Positions 7,978 to 16,381 of a stretch of DNA of 28,125 nt are shown here, piece by piece (the stretch's first letter is position 1; each line of letters starts with the position of its first letter). The stretch lies in NCBI GenBank assembly GCA_050251775.1, contig JBFWMD010000049.1, positions 1 through 28,125 of the forward strand, written 5' to 3'. Source of the DNA: Paucidesulfovibrio sp050251775 (GTDB lineage Bacteria; Desulfobacterota; Desulfovibrionia; Desulfovibrionales; Desulfovibrionaceae). The notes beneath the pieces are model-generated. The model was not told the DNA's origin. It saw only the letters and a list, made by a program, of their open reading frames with translations, and made no database searches. Made by a program: the position numbers and the translations under genes.

Positions 7978-9708
7978 CTACTCTCCGTTCAACAGTTCGT
8001 CCAGATGCGGCCTGGCCCAGTCCAGGGACGGGTCCATTTGCAGGGCCGAGCCGAGATAATCCGCGGCAGCCGTGCTGTTGCCCATGAATTTATGGCAGAG
8101 GCCGAGGTTGGCGAGATCCGCCGCGGACCCGCTGTCGATGTCCAGGGCCGCGCTGAAGTCCCGAGCCGCCTCGGCATACTCTCCGGCCTTGAACCGCGCC
8201 ACCCCGCGCAGATTGAAGATTTCCTTGATCTCAGCATCGAGATTCGCGGCCCGGTCCAGAACCGGCATGGCCTCATCCCAACGCTCCAGACGACTGAGGG
8301 CGAAGGCGTGGTAAAACGCAGCCAGGGCCTGTTCCTCGGCGGCGGGCTGGAGTGGCTCGGCCAGGGCGAACAACCGCGCGGCCTCCTGGGCATCCTCCAG
8401 CCGCAGGGCCAGCAGCCCCTGGAAAAAGGGCACGAAATAGGCGTCAGGATAGATTTCTCCGAGGATCTCAAGACCAATGGCCGCCTCGGGCATGGGAACC
8501 TCTTCCGCCAGCATCCGGCCCACGAACAGGCCCAGGCTGCGGCGCGCGGCGCGCTCCCGGAAATCAAAGCCCGGAACAAAGCTGTAATTGGCCGAGGCTT
8601 CCAGACCAGGAATGGACGTGTCCACGCTGTGGAGCCGATAGCCCAACCGACCCAGCCCCTGGGCCAGCTCCAGCAACTCGTCCAGGATGTCGTCCCGCTC
8701 CACGCCGGGCAGGGTGTCCAGGCCGACCACCGGCCCGCAGCGCAGCCAGGCGAGTTGGTCCAGCGCGGTGAATTTGGGCAGCCCCGAGGCCTCGTAGACG
8801 CGTCCGGTCTCGAAATCCCCGGCAAGCTGGGCCACTTCGGTCAGGGCGCGCACCGCCGCCTTGACGGGCGAAGCCGAAGTCCCCGCCGTGAAGACGATCT
8901 CGCTCATGCCGGGAAACGACTTGGGGTCCCAGGCCACGGCGGCCACCGTGGGTACAGGCATGCCCATGCTGAAATCCTTGAGCAGCAGACGCACGCCGTT
9001 TTTCTCGAACGCATCCACCAGCCCCCGGAAGACCGGATCGTCCGAACTGTCCGGGTCAATGGTCGGAGTTTCACAGCGCCGCTTGTCGATGACCGCGCAG
9101 ACGTGCCGCTCCACCAGTTCGCAGGCTCCCTGGAGGATGGATTCCTCGGCGGTGTTTCCGGCGGATGATCCGTTGAACTCGTTGAGCTTCTTGAACCAGT
9201 CCAGAGGAACCAGCACCTCCCGGCCCGAAGCCACGTCCAGAGCGGGATGGAACCGCCAGCGCACCAGATCGAGCACGGCGCGGGCGTCCTCCGGCGAGAG
9301 GCCCTCCCCCACGGACAGAAGCATCTGCTCCAGGGGCAGCAGGCTTTCGGGCCAGCGCTCTTCGGCCTCGCTCCAGGTCAACTCCTCAAAACGCTCCGGG
9401 GAGTCCCAGAAGGAAAAAAAACTGAAGCGTTCCACCAGTTCCATCAGCGCCGAGGCCTCGGCCTGTTCCGGCGTGGCGCCCTTGCCCATCTGCTTCCGGG
9501 TGGGCATGATCGCCCGGGCCGCAGGTCCGCAGCGGCTGACGAACACGGGGATGCCCAGCCGTCCGGTGTCCACCCGGTCGATCATCTCCAGCACGCCCTG
9601 GAACTCCGCATCCAGCCGGGCCTTGACCCGCTGGACCGTCTCGCTCGGGGCCACGGCCTTGTCCTGGTCGAGCACATACGATTTGGGACAGCTCCTCAGT
9701 GCGAACAC
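7978..9708 (-). CDS. YcaO-domain protein with C-terminal TPR repeats
   Basis: A 576-residue fusion. Residues about 50-400 are a YcaO domain with its ATP-binding motifs: SALMELVER (86-94, the SxxxExxER signature), ILQGACELVER (191-201) and RALTEVAQ (287-294, RxxxExxQ). YcaO enzymes use ATP to activate peptide backbone amides for azoline, amidine or thioamide formation; E. coli YcaO is linked to RimO-dependent modification of ribosomal protein S12. Residues about 415-576 form some four TPR repeats, as in other YcaO proteins of the non-azoline class; the proline-rich C-terminus of azoline-forming enzymes is absent. The start is GTG at 9708, directly after the TAG of the methyltransferase gene, with GGAGG nine bases upstream, so translation is coupled. 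dsrC follows 171 bases downstream. No precursor peptide or TfuA partner is visible. Confidence 0.88.
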   Translation of the reverse strand: MFALRSCPKSYVLDQDKAVAPSETVQRVKARLDAEFQGVLEMIDRVDTGRLGIPVFVSRCGPAARAIMPTRKQMGKGATPEQAEASALMELVERFSFFSFWDSPERFEELTWSEAEERWPESLLPLEQMLLSVGEGLSPEDARAVLDLVRWRFHPALDVASGREVLVPLDWFKKLNEFNGSSAGNTAEESILQGACELVERHVCAVIDKRRCETPTIDPDSSDDPVFRGLVDAFEKNGVRLLLKDFSMGMPVPTVAAVAWDPKSFPGMSEIVFTAGTSASPVKAAVRALTEVAQLAGDFETGRVYEASGLPKFTALDQLAWLRCGPVVGLDTLPGVERDDILDELLELAQGLGRLGYRLHSVDTSIPGLEASANYSFVPGFDFRERAARRSLGLFVGRMLAEEVPMPEAAIGLEILGEIYPDAYFVPFFQGLLALRLEDAQEAARLFALAEPLQPAAEEQALAAFYHAFALSRLERWDEAMPVLDRAANLDAEIKEIFNLRGVARFKAGEYAEAARDFSAALDIDSGSAADLANLGLCHKFMGNSTAAADYLGSALQMDPSLDWARPHLDELLNGE

Positions 9709-10431
9709 CTATTTTTTCCTCCGCAACCTATAGAGGCACGCGGTCTTCTGCTCGTCGCACTCCAGATCCCGGTAGCCCAGATCCGTGCGCATCATGTCGT
9801 ACTTTCCGGCCTCGGACTTGAAGAATTCCAGCCCCTGCCGCGCGCCGTCCGACCCGAGAACGATCTCCGCACCGGGCCGGTCCGAAAGATGCGCGTCCAG
9901 AAACCGGCCGAGCGGCTCGAAAAAGGACTTGCGGAACAGGATCTCGCATCCGGCCACCACGTCGAATTTCCGGCCCAGTCGGTCTTTGGTGAAGTCGGCG
10001 GTACGGATCTCCACCCTGTCGGCCAGACCGTTGCGCAGGGCATTGATGCGGCTGAAGAGCAACGCGTCCGGCTCGATGTCCGTGATGGTCACGCGGTAGC
10101 CGCGCCGGGCCAGAACCAGTCCGGACAGCCCCACTCCCGCGCCGATTTCCAGGAACTCGAAGTCCTCCGGAAACGGAAACTTGCCCAAAAACATGGACAG
10201 CACCATGCAGGTAGGCCAGACCTTGGCCCAGAGCGGCAGTTCCACGTTCTTGCCTGCGCCCGCCCGGGCCAGAAGCTTCTCAATGTAACCGGGCATGTCC
10301 TTGATCTGAAGGATTTCCAGGGGACCGCCCGCCATGCTTACGCTATCGAAAACGACCTCGCCGAAGCGCGACCGCGCCGTGGCCAGCAGCTCGTCCAGGG
10401 AGGCATGGGGATCAAAAGGTTGCTTTGCCAA
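9709..10431 (-). CDS. SAM-dependent methyltransferase, family-16-like (probable protein methyltransferase)
   Basis: A 240-residue methyltransferase. The order LPLWAKVWPTCMVLSMFLG (66-84), SAM motif FLEIGAGVGLSGLVLARRGYRVTITD (93-118) and FDVVAGCEILF (156-166) matches the family that includes eukaryotic lysine methyltransferases of the METTL/EEF2KMT type, so a protein side chain is a likely target. The substrate is unknown. The start is TTG at 10431 (leading into AKQPFDPHA) with GAGGAG upstream. It lies 12 bases after the Tim44-like gene, and its stop abuts the ycaO start, so the three form one operon. Confidence 0.82.
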   Translation of the reverse strand: MAKQPFDPHASLDELLATARSRFGEVVFDSVSMAGGPLEILQIKDMPGYIEKLLARAGAGKNVELPLWAKVWPTCMVLSMFLGKFPFPEDFEFLEIGAGVGLSGLVLARRGYRVTITDIEPDALLFSRINALRNGLADRVEIRTADFTKDRLGRKFDVVAGCEILFRKSFFEPLGRFLDAHLSDRPGAEIVLGSDGARQGLEFFKSEAGKYDMMRTDLGYRDLECDEQKTACLYRLRRKK

Positions 10432-10443
10432 GGGAGCTCCTCA

Positions 10444-11274
10444 TCAGGAAGCGGGGTCGCTATACGGCTCCATGCGCTCCAGTCGCCAAGTGGACGCCGG
10501 GTCGCGCGGGTCGCGCGCAAAACGCCAGACCTGCTTGATCTGCTCGGGTTCGGCGGCATCCGGACCGCGGCGCAGCAACACGTCATAGAGCACGACCGCC
10601 CCTTCCGCATCGTCGTTTTTGGTATGTTCCAACAATTCCGCTTCCACCAGCACAAGTTCCGTATTGCCCTTGCGCGCGCCTGAGGCGGCCCTGGCGCGCA
10701 GCCCCTCCAGCACGGGTTCCAGGGCGAACGGAGCAGCCGCTTTGGCGTCCAGATTGTCAAAGGCCTCGGTCAGCCGGGCGTAGACCAGCTTGGCCCCGCG
10801 CAGAAACTCGGCTTTGTCGAATTCCCCGGGTGCGGCAGCGACCGAAGGCCCGCTCTTGCGGGGAGCCGCTCCGGGTTCGGACCCCATCCACTCCCACTGA
10901 GCCCGGGCGCGGCGGTAGGCTTCCTGAAGATTCTCAGGATCGTCCTCGTGCGTGTAGCGCTCCGGGTCGGGCCGGGGAGCGGCCCCGCTCCCCTCGTCCT
11001 GGTCATGCCGCCGGGAAAGATTCCGGAAAAAAAACCAGCCCAGGGGAATGATCAAAATCAGAGGGATGATCTGCAAACCGACTCCGCCCGAACCGCGCTC
11101 ACGGTCAAGGGGCGCGGCCTGCGGGTCCCGCATGCCGGTATCCTCCTGCTGCGGGGTGAGATTGGCGGTCGTGTCCTGCCGGGGCGCAAAACTCCAGGCC
11201 GAGGCGGACCCGGCCATGCCGAGCCAGAACAGCGCGACCAGGGCGCAGAGCGCCGTCAACCACGTTTTCCTCAT
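10444..11274 (-). CDS. Tim44-like domain membrane protein
   Basis: A 276-residue protein with an N-terminal signal or anchor (1-26, ending ASA), a short low-complexity part, one membrane segment (about 68-83, IIPLILIIPLGWFFF) and a cytoplasmic or periplasmic C-terminal domain (about 150-276) that looks like the Tim44-like/NTF2-like fold: FLRGAKLVYARLTEAFDNLD, a charged helix and VWRFARDP. Such domains in bacteria bind membranes or proteins; the exact role is not known. ATG at 11274 was chosen because it starts the signal peptide and has GGGAG upstream; the longer frame reaching 11439 would run back through the divergent promoter. It is the first gene of the operon with the methyltransferase and YcaO-TPR genes. 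Confidence 0.75.
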   Translation of the reverse strand: MRKTWLTALCALVALFWLGMAGSASAWSFAPRQDTTANLTPQQEDTGMRDPQAAPLDRERGSGGVGLQIIPLILIIPLGWFFFRNLSRRHDQDEGSGAAPRPDPERYTHEDDPENLQEAYRRARAQWEWMGSEPGAAPRKSGPSVAAAPGEFDKAEFLRGAKLVYARLTEAFDNLDAKAAAPFALEPVLEGLRARAASGARKGNTELVLVEAELLEHTKNDDAEGAVVLYDVLLRRGPDAAEPEQIKQVWRFARDPRDPASTWRLERMEPYSDPAS

Positions 11275-11361
11275 GGTGAGCTCCCAGGTTCCGGGGTTCG
11301 GTAAACGGGTCGGACGATACGGAATGACGGCCCGGCTGTCCAGTTCCAGGCCTCTCCTCTC

Positions 11362-11390
11362 TTGCCATGCGCCGCCGTGCACATTATGGG
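11362..11390 (+). promoter_or_regulatory. Possible promoter of the small membrane protein gene
   Basis: TTGCCA (11362-11367), 17 bases, TATGGG (11385-11390), ending 28 bases before the ATG at 11419. The region is the divergent gap between two operons; on the minus strand CATAAT overlaps the same spot. Confidence 0.4.
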
Positions 11391-11418
11391 TGGAGGCTGC
11401 ATTCAGCAAGGAGCACCC

Positions 11419-11742
11419 ATGGACCTGACCCCATTGCACTTTCTTTCCCAGGCCAGCGCCGTTCCCAACGGTTGGGAATTCTGGCCCTTCTCCAGCGGAT
11501 ACGGTGAAAAATGGCTGCCCATGATCGCCCGCATGGGCTTCATGCTCGTCATCTTCGGCATCATCGCCCTGTTCCTGCGCCTGCTCTTCGGCCCCAAAGG
11601 CTTTTTGCGCGACAAGGAAATGGACCGCGAGGCCGAGGAACTCCGACGCCAGGAGTTGGATGAGCTGGAAGAGGAATACCGGAACGGCGAATGGACCGAA
11701 ACCCAGTACCGGCGCAGAAAACGCAACATCGAACGCTCATGA
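11419..11742 (+). CDS. Small membrane protein with charged SHOCT-like tail
   Basis: A 107-residue protein. One strong membrane segment spans about residues 34-57 (LPMIARMGFMLVIFGIIALFLRLLF), followed by a highly charged helix (63-88) and the tail YRNGEWTETQYRRRKRNIERS, which resembles the SHOCT pattern (short helix, G-x-hydrophobic-T-x-x-Q/E-Y). ATG at 11419 has AAGGAG seven bases upstream. Its stop overlaps the start of the HD gene (ATGA), so the two are co-translated. Function unknown. Confidence 0.75.
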   Translation: MDLTPLHFLSQASAVPNGWEFWPFSSGYGEKWLPMIARMGFMLVIFGIIALFLRLLFGPKGFLRDKEMDREAEELRRQELDELEEEYRNGEWTETQYRRRKRNIERS

Positions 11743-12563
11743 ACACTTCCTTCGAACTTCTGGAAAAACGCTTCCAAGGCTATGTGGCGGACTTTTTCAA
11801 CGGCGATGCGGACAACGACTATCACATAGACCTCAAGCTTCGGCACAGCCTGCGCGTTTACGAGCTGGCGAAGCGCATCGTCGCCGGAGAAGCCCTGGAC
11901 CCGGCAGCGGCCCAAGTGGCCCTGATCTCGGCCCTGTTCCACGACACGGGGCGCTTCCCGCAATTCCAGCGCTACAAAAGCTTCCACGACCCAAGCACCG
12001 CGAACCACGCACGGCTGGGCATCCGCGCCCTGATTGAGGCCGACCTGCTCCAGGGCCTGGAGCGCCACGTGCGGCGTGTCGTTCTCGGCGCGGTCTTCCT
12101 GCACAATGTCCGCGCCCTGCCAGACGGCCTGCGCGAGCCTCTGAACGCGGCGGTCAGGGTCGTGCGCGACAGCGACAAGCTGGACATCGTGCCCGTGGTG
12201 CTTGAACACCTTGAAGCCAGCGCTTCAGGCAGCTCCGTGGTCACCCTGGGCCTCCAGCCGCACCCCTCGAACTACACCCACTCGATCTACGAGCAGGTTA
12301 TGGCTGGAGAATCGGCCCGATACGAGGAAATGCGCTGGGCCAACGACTTCCGGCTGCTGGTCCTGGGCTGGATTTACGACCTCAACTACCCGACCAGCAT
12401 CGGCATCTTCCTGGAACGGGGCTACGTGGACACGCTCTTTACGGCGCTCCCGGACGACGCGCCCATGCGCGAACTGCGCGAGAAGGTCATGGCCGCCCTT
12501 GCCGCGCGCGAACCCGCCTCCGGACCCGCTTCCGGACTTGATGAACAGACGCCACCGAGGTAG
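11739..12563 (+). CDS. HD-domain metal-dependent phosphohydrolase
   Basis: A 274-residue HD-superfamily protein. The metal ligands are visible as His36 in LRHSLRVYELAKRI, the His68-Asp69 pair in ALFHDTGRFPQF, and a later RVVRDSDKLD (Asp) motif. HD domains cleave phosphate esters such as nucleotides or cyclic dinucleotides; the HD-GYP signature for c-di-GMP is absent, so the substrate cannot be named. The start ATG overlaps the stop of the upstream gene by ATGA. A longer in-frame start at 11691 would lie inside that gene. Confidence 0.85.
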   Translation: MNTSFELLEKRFQGYVADFFNGDADNDYHIDLKLRHSLRVYELAKRIVAGEALDPAAAQVALISALFHDTGRFPQFQRYKSFHDPSTANHARLGIRALIEADLLQGLERHVRRVVLGAVFLHNVRALPDGLREPLNAAVRVVRDSDKLDIVPVVLEHLEASASGSSVVTLGLQPHPSNYTHSIYEQVMAGESARYEEMRWANDFRLLVLGWIYDLNYPTSIGIFLERGYVDTLFTALPDDAPMRELREKVMAALAAREPASGPASGLDEQTPPR

Positions 12564-12604
12564 ATTCCGGTCATGATCTCGGATCTCAACCCTGGACCAC
12601 CGGC

Positions 12605-13702
12605 ATGGCGCTGAAGAGAGAAAGCAGTGTATTCCGCTCCTTCCAGCACGTCCTGATCCTCACGGACGTGGAAGTGCATGCCCGGCGCGACCAGGAGGCC
12701 ATGTCCGCGTTCGCGCCCCAGACCATGCGCATCCTGCGCTCCGGGGCCGAGGCCGTGGACTACGTCGGCAACCATCCCGTGGACCTGGTCCTCTGCGACA
12801 GCACACTCATGGACATGCCCGGCGTGAAGTTCGTGAACATCCTGCGCCGGAACATGCGTCTGAAAATGCTCCCCGTGGTCATGATCACCCTGGAAAACCA
12901 GAAAAGCCACGTGCTCGACGCCATCGCCGCGGGCTGCATCGGCTACGTGCTGCGGCCCTACGCGCCGGAAACCCTGGAGCGCTATCTGGTCATGGCCAAG
13001 CGACTCGTCCATTATCCTGAAATCGAAGACATGCAGCTCGAAGAAGCCAAGGACATGGTCAGCATGGGCAACTTCGACGAGGCCATCGAGACCTTCGAGG
13101 AAATCCTGACCATCCAGGACGAGGCCCAGCACTATTACGATCTGGGCTACCGCTATCTGACCGAGGAACGCTACGGAAAAGCCATTGTGGCCTTCAAAAA
13201 AGCGCTGCGCATCAACGACCTCTTCGCCGAGGCCTACAAAGGGCTGGCCGAGGCCTACAAGGGCAAGGGCGACACAGAAAACTACCGCCGTTACATGCAG
13301 AAGGCCTCGGAAATCTATGCCCAGTTCGACCGTCTGGAAGAGGCCAAGCAGACCTTCATCGAGGTGCTCAAATACCAGAGCGACTCCCCCAACCCCTTCA
13401 ACACCCTCGGTGTGAACCTGCGCAAGCAGGGAGACTATGTCGGGGCCATCCACGCCTACAAGCAAGCGCTCCAGATCACGCCCAAGGACGAGAACATCCA
13501 TTTCAACCTCGGCAAGGCCTATTATTATATGGGTGAAATCGAGAATTCCGGGAAATGGCTGAACTCGGCCCTTTCCCTGAACAGCGACTTTCCCGAGGCG
13601 GAAAAGCTCTACATGCGCCTGTTCAACCGCGCCTGGCGGCCCGAGGATGGCCGGACGCGCAAACCCCGCAGCGCCACCCCCAAAGCGCAGAAGGACATCT
13701 GA
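12605..13702 (+). CDS. Degenerate receiver-domain protein with TPR repeats
   Basis: A 365-residue protein with an N-terminal receiver-like domain (about 13-125) and five or six TPR repeats (about 143-350). The phospho-acceptor position is Asp65 in VLCDSTLMDMPG and the switch Thr is Thr95 (MIT), but the acidic pocket is weak (LTDVEVHA in place of DD) and the invariant Lys is Arg117 (LRPY in place of LKPF). It may therefore work without normal phosphorylation. The C-terminus is basic. ATG at 12605 has only a weak ribosome-binding site. It may scaffold a protein complex; partner unknown. Confidence 0.85.
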   Translation: MALKRESSVFRSFQHVLILTDVEVHARRDQEAMSAFAPQTMRILRSGAEAVDYVGNHPVDLVLCDSTLMDMPGVKFVNILRRNMRLKMLPVVMITLENQKSHVLDAIAAGCIGYVLRPYAPETLERYLVMAKRLVHYPEIEDMQLEEAKDMVSMGNFDEAIETFEEILTIQDEAQHYYDLGYRYLTEERYGKAIVAFKKALRINDLFAEAYKGLAEAYKGKGDTENYRRYMQKASEIYAQFDRLEEAKQTFIEVLKYQSDSPNPFNTLGVNLRKQGDYVGAIHAYKQALQITPKDENIHFNLGKAYYYMGEIENSGKWLNSALSLNSDFPEAEKLYMRLFNRAWRPEDGRTRKPRSATPKAQKDI

Positions 13703-13706
13703 TCCT

Positions 13707-14489
13707 GTGCCTGGGGAAGCCTGGATCCGGCTCGGCGTTTTTGTCGGCGTTTTCGTACTGATGTCCGTGCTGGAGGCCGCGTTTCCCCGCCGACCGCGCA
13801 AGCTGCCCCGCTTCCGGCGCTGGCCCGGCAATCTTGGCGTGGTCGCCCTGGCCGCCCTTGCCGCGCGCCTGCTCCTGCCCGTGGCACCGGTGGGCGCGGC
13901 CCTCTGGTGCGAAGCTCGCAGCGTGGGCCTGCTGCATCTCCTGCCCCTGCCGCCCCTGGCAAAAGGCGTGTTCGCCGTGCTGATTCTGGATCTGGCCATC
14001 TACTGGCAGCACCGCCTGTTCCATTATTTCCGCCCGCTTTGGCGCGTGCATCGCATGCACCACGCGGACCTGGACCTGGACGCCAGCTCGGGTCTGCGGT
14101 TTCATCCCTTCGAACTGCTGGCCTCCCTGGCCTTCAAGATCGCGCTCGTGCCACTGCTCGGCCCGCCGCCCGAGGCCGTGCTGGTCTTCGAGCTGCTGCT
14201 CAACGGCTGCGCCATGTTCAACCACGCCAATCTGAACCTGCCGCAACGGACGGACCACCTGCTGCGCCTTTTCTTGATCACCCCGGACATGCATCGCGTG
14301 CATCACTCCACGGACATGCGCGAGTCGAACCACAACTTCGGATTCAGCGTGCCCTGGTGGGACCACCTCTTTGCCAGCTACAAGGCCGCCCCCGACGAAG
14401 GACAACTCAAAATGGACATCGGGCTGAATATTTTTCGGTCTCCGGCCTTTTCCAGGCTCGATCGTTTGCTGTTGATCCCTTTTCTTTGA
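13707..14489 (+). CDS. Sterol desaturase/fatty-acid hydroxylase superfamily protein
   Basis: A 260-residue membrane protein of the diiron fatty-acid hydroxylase superfamily. The histidine clusters are complete: HRLFH in IYWQHRLFHYF, HRMHH in WRVHRMHHADLD, and MHRVHH in TPDMHRVHHSTDMRESNHNFG. Hydrophobic segments surround them. Family members use O2 to hydroxylate or desaturate lipids, which is notable in a presumed anaerobe; the substrate is unknown. The GTG at 13707 was chosen since it follows the upstream stop by four bases and has AAGGA 11 bases upstream; an ATG at 13647 would overlap the TPR gene by 56 bases. Confidence 0.85.
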   Translation: MPGEAWIRLGVFVGVFVLMSVLEAAFPRRPRKLPRFRRWPGNLGVVALAALAARLLLPVAPVGAALWCEARSVGLLHLLPLPPLAKGVFAVLILDLAIYWQHRLFHYFRPLWRVHRMHHADLDLDASSGLRFHPFELLASLAFKIALVPLLGPPPEAVLVFELLLNGCAMFNHANLNLPQRTDHLLRLFLITPDMHRVHHSTDMRESNHNFGFSVPWWDHLFASYKAAPDEGQLKMDIGLNIFRSPAFSRLDRLLLIPFL

Positions 14490-14510
14490 CGCCGTCCCCG
14501 GAATGGGCAC

Positions 14511-14538
14511 TTGCTTTTTTTCGAAGCCAGCTTACAAT
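14511..14538 (+). promoter_or_regulatory. Promoter of the thioredoxin-reductase-like gene
   Basis: TTGCTT (14511-14516), 16 bases, TACAAT (14533-14538). The ATG lies 38 bases downstream. It is preceded by the end of the sterol-desaturase gene and a T-rich tract. Confidence 0.55.
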
Positions 14539-14576
14539 GGGCAGCCGCCCGCTTCAATACCGCCCTAGGAGCAATG

Positions 14577-15509
14577 ATGAACAAAATCTATGACGTGATC
14601 ATTCTCGGTTCCGGTCCGGCCGGAATTCAGGCCGCCATTCATGCCTCCCGCAAAAAGGCCGCCGTGCTCATGCTCGGCCGCATGCACAAGAGCAGTCTGT
14701 TCTGGGCGCATGTGGAGAATTTCTGCTGCCAGTTCAAGGTCACGGGCGAAGAAATGCTCGAAACCGGCAAAATGCAGGCCGAAAGCTTCGGCACGGAGAT
14801 CATTGAAGAGGATGTGCTCTCCATCCTTCCCGAGGGCAAACACTTCGTCCTGACCATTGAAAGCGGTACGAACTTCACGGCCCGTTCCCTGATCCTGGCC
14901 ACCGGAACCACCCGCAACAAGCTCGGCGTGCCCGGCGAAAAAGAACTGCTGGGTAAGGGCGTGAGCTACTGCGTGGAATGCGACGGCGGATTCTTCCGGG
15001 GCGAGCCAGTGGCCGTGCTCGGCGGTCAGAGCGCCGCCGTGGGCGGTGCGGTGACGCTTTCGAAGACCGCCTCCAAGGTCTGGCTGGTGAACGAATCCTT
15101 CGAGGTCGCCCCGGTGCTCCTGGCCCAGGCCGCCGAGAACGGCGTGACCCTGCTGGAAGGCGCGGAGGCCAAGGCCATCCTCGGCGAAAACGCCGTCACG
15201 GGACTGGCGCTCAAGGACGGCAACACTCTGAACGTCTCGGGCGTGTTCATCGAGCTGGGCGCCAAGGGCGTGCTGGAACTGGCCGCCACCCTGGGCCTGG
15301 AATTGGACGAGAGCATGAAATACGTGCAGACGGACAAAAAGCAGCGCACCAATGTTCCTGGCGTGTTCGCCGCCGGCGACATCTGCGGTCCGCCGCTCCA
15401 GATCGCCAAGGCCGTGGGAGAAGGCTGCGTCGCGGGAATAGAGGCCGCGACCTACGCCCGCAAGCTCACCACCGCCCAGACCGACGCGGAACTGGAACCG
15501 GAAGCCTGA
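14577..15509 (+). CDS. Atypical thioredoxin-reductase-like flavoprotein
   Basis: A 310-residue FAD protein with the fold and length of bacterial thioredoxin reductase: FAD motif GSGPAG (11-16), LILATGTTRNKLGVPGE, redox pair Cys132-Val-Glu-Cys135 in YCVECDGGFF, and the C-terminal FAD block VFAAGDICGPPLQIAKAVGEG. The second Rossmann loop is GGQSAA (149-154), and the HRRxxxR signature that binds the NADPH phosphate is missing (VWLVNES follows the strand). The donor is thus probably not NADPH; NADH, ferredoxin or another carrier is possible. Of two adjacent ATGs (14574 and 14577), the second has the better distance (five bases) from AGGAG. It precedes the Rnf operon by 90 bases but has its own promoter. 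Confidence 0.85.
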   Translation: MNKIYDVIILGSGPAGIQAAIHASRKKAAVLMLGRMHKSSLFWAHVENFCCQFKVTGEEMLETGKMQAESFGTEIIEEDVLSILPEGKHFVLTIESGTNFTARSLILATGTTRNKLGVPGEKELLGKGVSYCVECDGGFFRGEPVAVLGGQSAAVGGAVTLSKTASKVWLVNESFEVAPVLLAQAAENGVTLLEGAEAKAILGENAVTGLALKDGNTLNVSGVFIELGAKGVLELAATLGLELDESMKYVQTDKKQRTNVPGVFAAGDICGPPLQIAKAVGEGCVAGIEAATYARKLTTAQTDAELEPEA

Positions 15510-15539
15510 CGGACCGAACCGCCCGCAAGGGCGCGGACC

Positions 15540-15569
15540 TGGACGAATCCGGCCGAACATGGTTATAGT
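15540..15569 (+). promoter_or_regulatory. Possible promoter of the Rnf operon
   Basis: TGGACG (15540-15545), 18 bases, TATAGT (15564-15569), 30 bases before the cytochrome start. The -35 match is modest. Confidence 0.45.
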
Positions 15570-15599
15570 GCGCGCCGATCAGCAAACAGGGAAATCATC

Positions 15600-16376
15600 T
15601 TGCAAAAACGTTATCTTCCCATCACCGTGGTCGTCTGCCTGCTCGCCGCGGCGGCCCTGGCGGGGTATCTCACCCCGGTCAAGGCCCAGAAACTGCCCGT
15701 GCGCATTCTATTCCAGAACAACGGCGGCCGGGTGATCTTCTCGCATCTTCGGCATCACAAGAACTACCAGATCGCCTGCGCGGACTGCCACCACGAGGCC
15801 AACTCCGACCACGGCCAGCCGCAACCGGCAAACCCTTCCGAACCGCTGCCCTGCGGCTCATGCCACCCGGCCTCCTTTGACAAGGACTATGTGGCGGAGC
15901 ACGTGAACTCCTTCCCGGACAAAAGCTACTGCGTGAAGTGCCACCACGCGGAATTCGGGGTCCTGGCCTTCGACCACGAAGCCCACAAGGAGTACGCCTC
16001 GGAAGACTGTCAGACCTGCCACCACGGCCCGGATATCGAAGCGGAGCCCGGCCACTGCAACCAGTGTCACAATCTGGCCGGAAGCGATTCCATGCCCAGC
16101 CTGCGTGACGCCGCGCACAAACGCTGCGAAACCTGCCACGACGATCTCTTCGACAAGGGTATCAAGGGTTGCGCCCCCTGCCATAAAATGAAGGACATGA
16201 AGGGCTACAAGGGATCTTACACCCCATGCCAGCAGTGCCATCGGACCCCCAGTCCGGACAGGGAACTGGTGCTCACGCGCACCAACGCCTTCCACGACCA
16301 GTGCATGAACTGCCACAAGGGGCTGAAAAAAGGCCCCTACGGCGAAAACGAATGCGGCAAATGCCACATCAGGTGA
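15600..16376 (+). CDS. dhcA: Decaheme cytochrome c of the Rnf operon
   Basis: A 258-residue exported cytochrome. Residues 1-29 are a signal peptide or membrane anchor, and ten CxxCH haem-binding motifs follow (CADCH, CGSCH, CVKCH, CQTCH, CNQCH, CETCH, CAPCH, CQQCH, CMNCH, CGKCH), with many further histidines as distal ligands. It should sit on the periplasmic face and exchange electrons with Rnf (probably via FMN of RnfG) and the periplasmic cytochrome c3 pool. The start is TTG at 15600 with AGGGA upstream; no better start keeps the signal peptide intact. A multihaem cytochrome as first gene of rnf is the arrangement known from Desulfovibrio, where the decaheme protein is called DhcA. The gene ends 5 bases before rnfC. 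Confidence 0.93.
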   Translation: MQKRYLPITVVVCLLAAAALAGYLTPVKAQKLPVRILFQNNGGRVIFSHLRHHKNYQIACADCHHEANSDHGQPQPANPSEPLPCGSCHPASFDKDYVAEHVNSFPDKSYCVKCHHAEFGVLAFDHEAHKEYASEDCQTCHHGPDIEAEPGHCNQCHNLAGSDSMPSLRDAAHKRCETCHDDLFDKGIKGCAPCHKMKDMKGYKGSYTPCQQCHRTPSPDRELVLTRTNAFHDQCMNCHKGLKKGPYGENECGKCHIR

Positions 16377-16381
16377 CGGGC

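Noticed and set aside
15510..15599. Short CGCCC-GCAA-GGGCG hairpin before the Rnf operon as a terminator
   Set aside because: The stem is 5 bp without a following T run; too weak to call.
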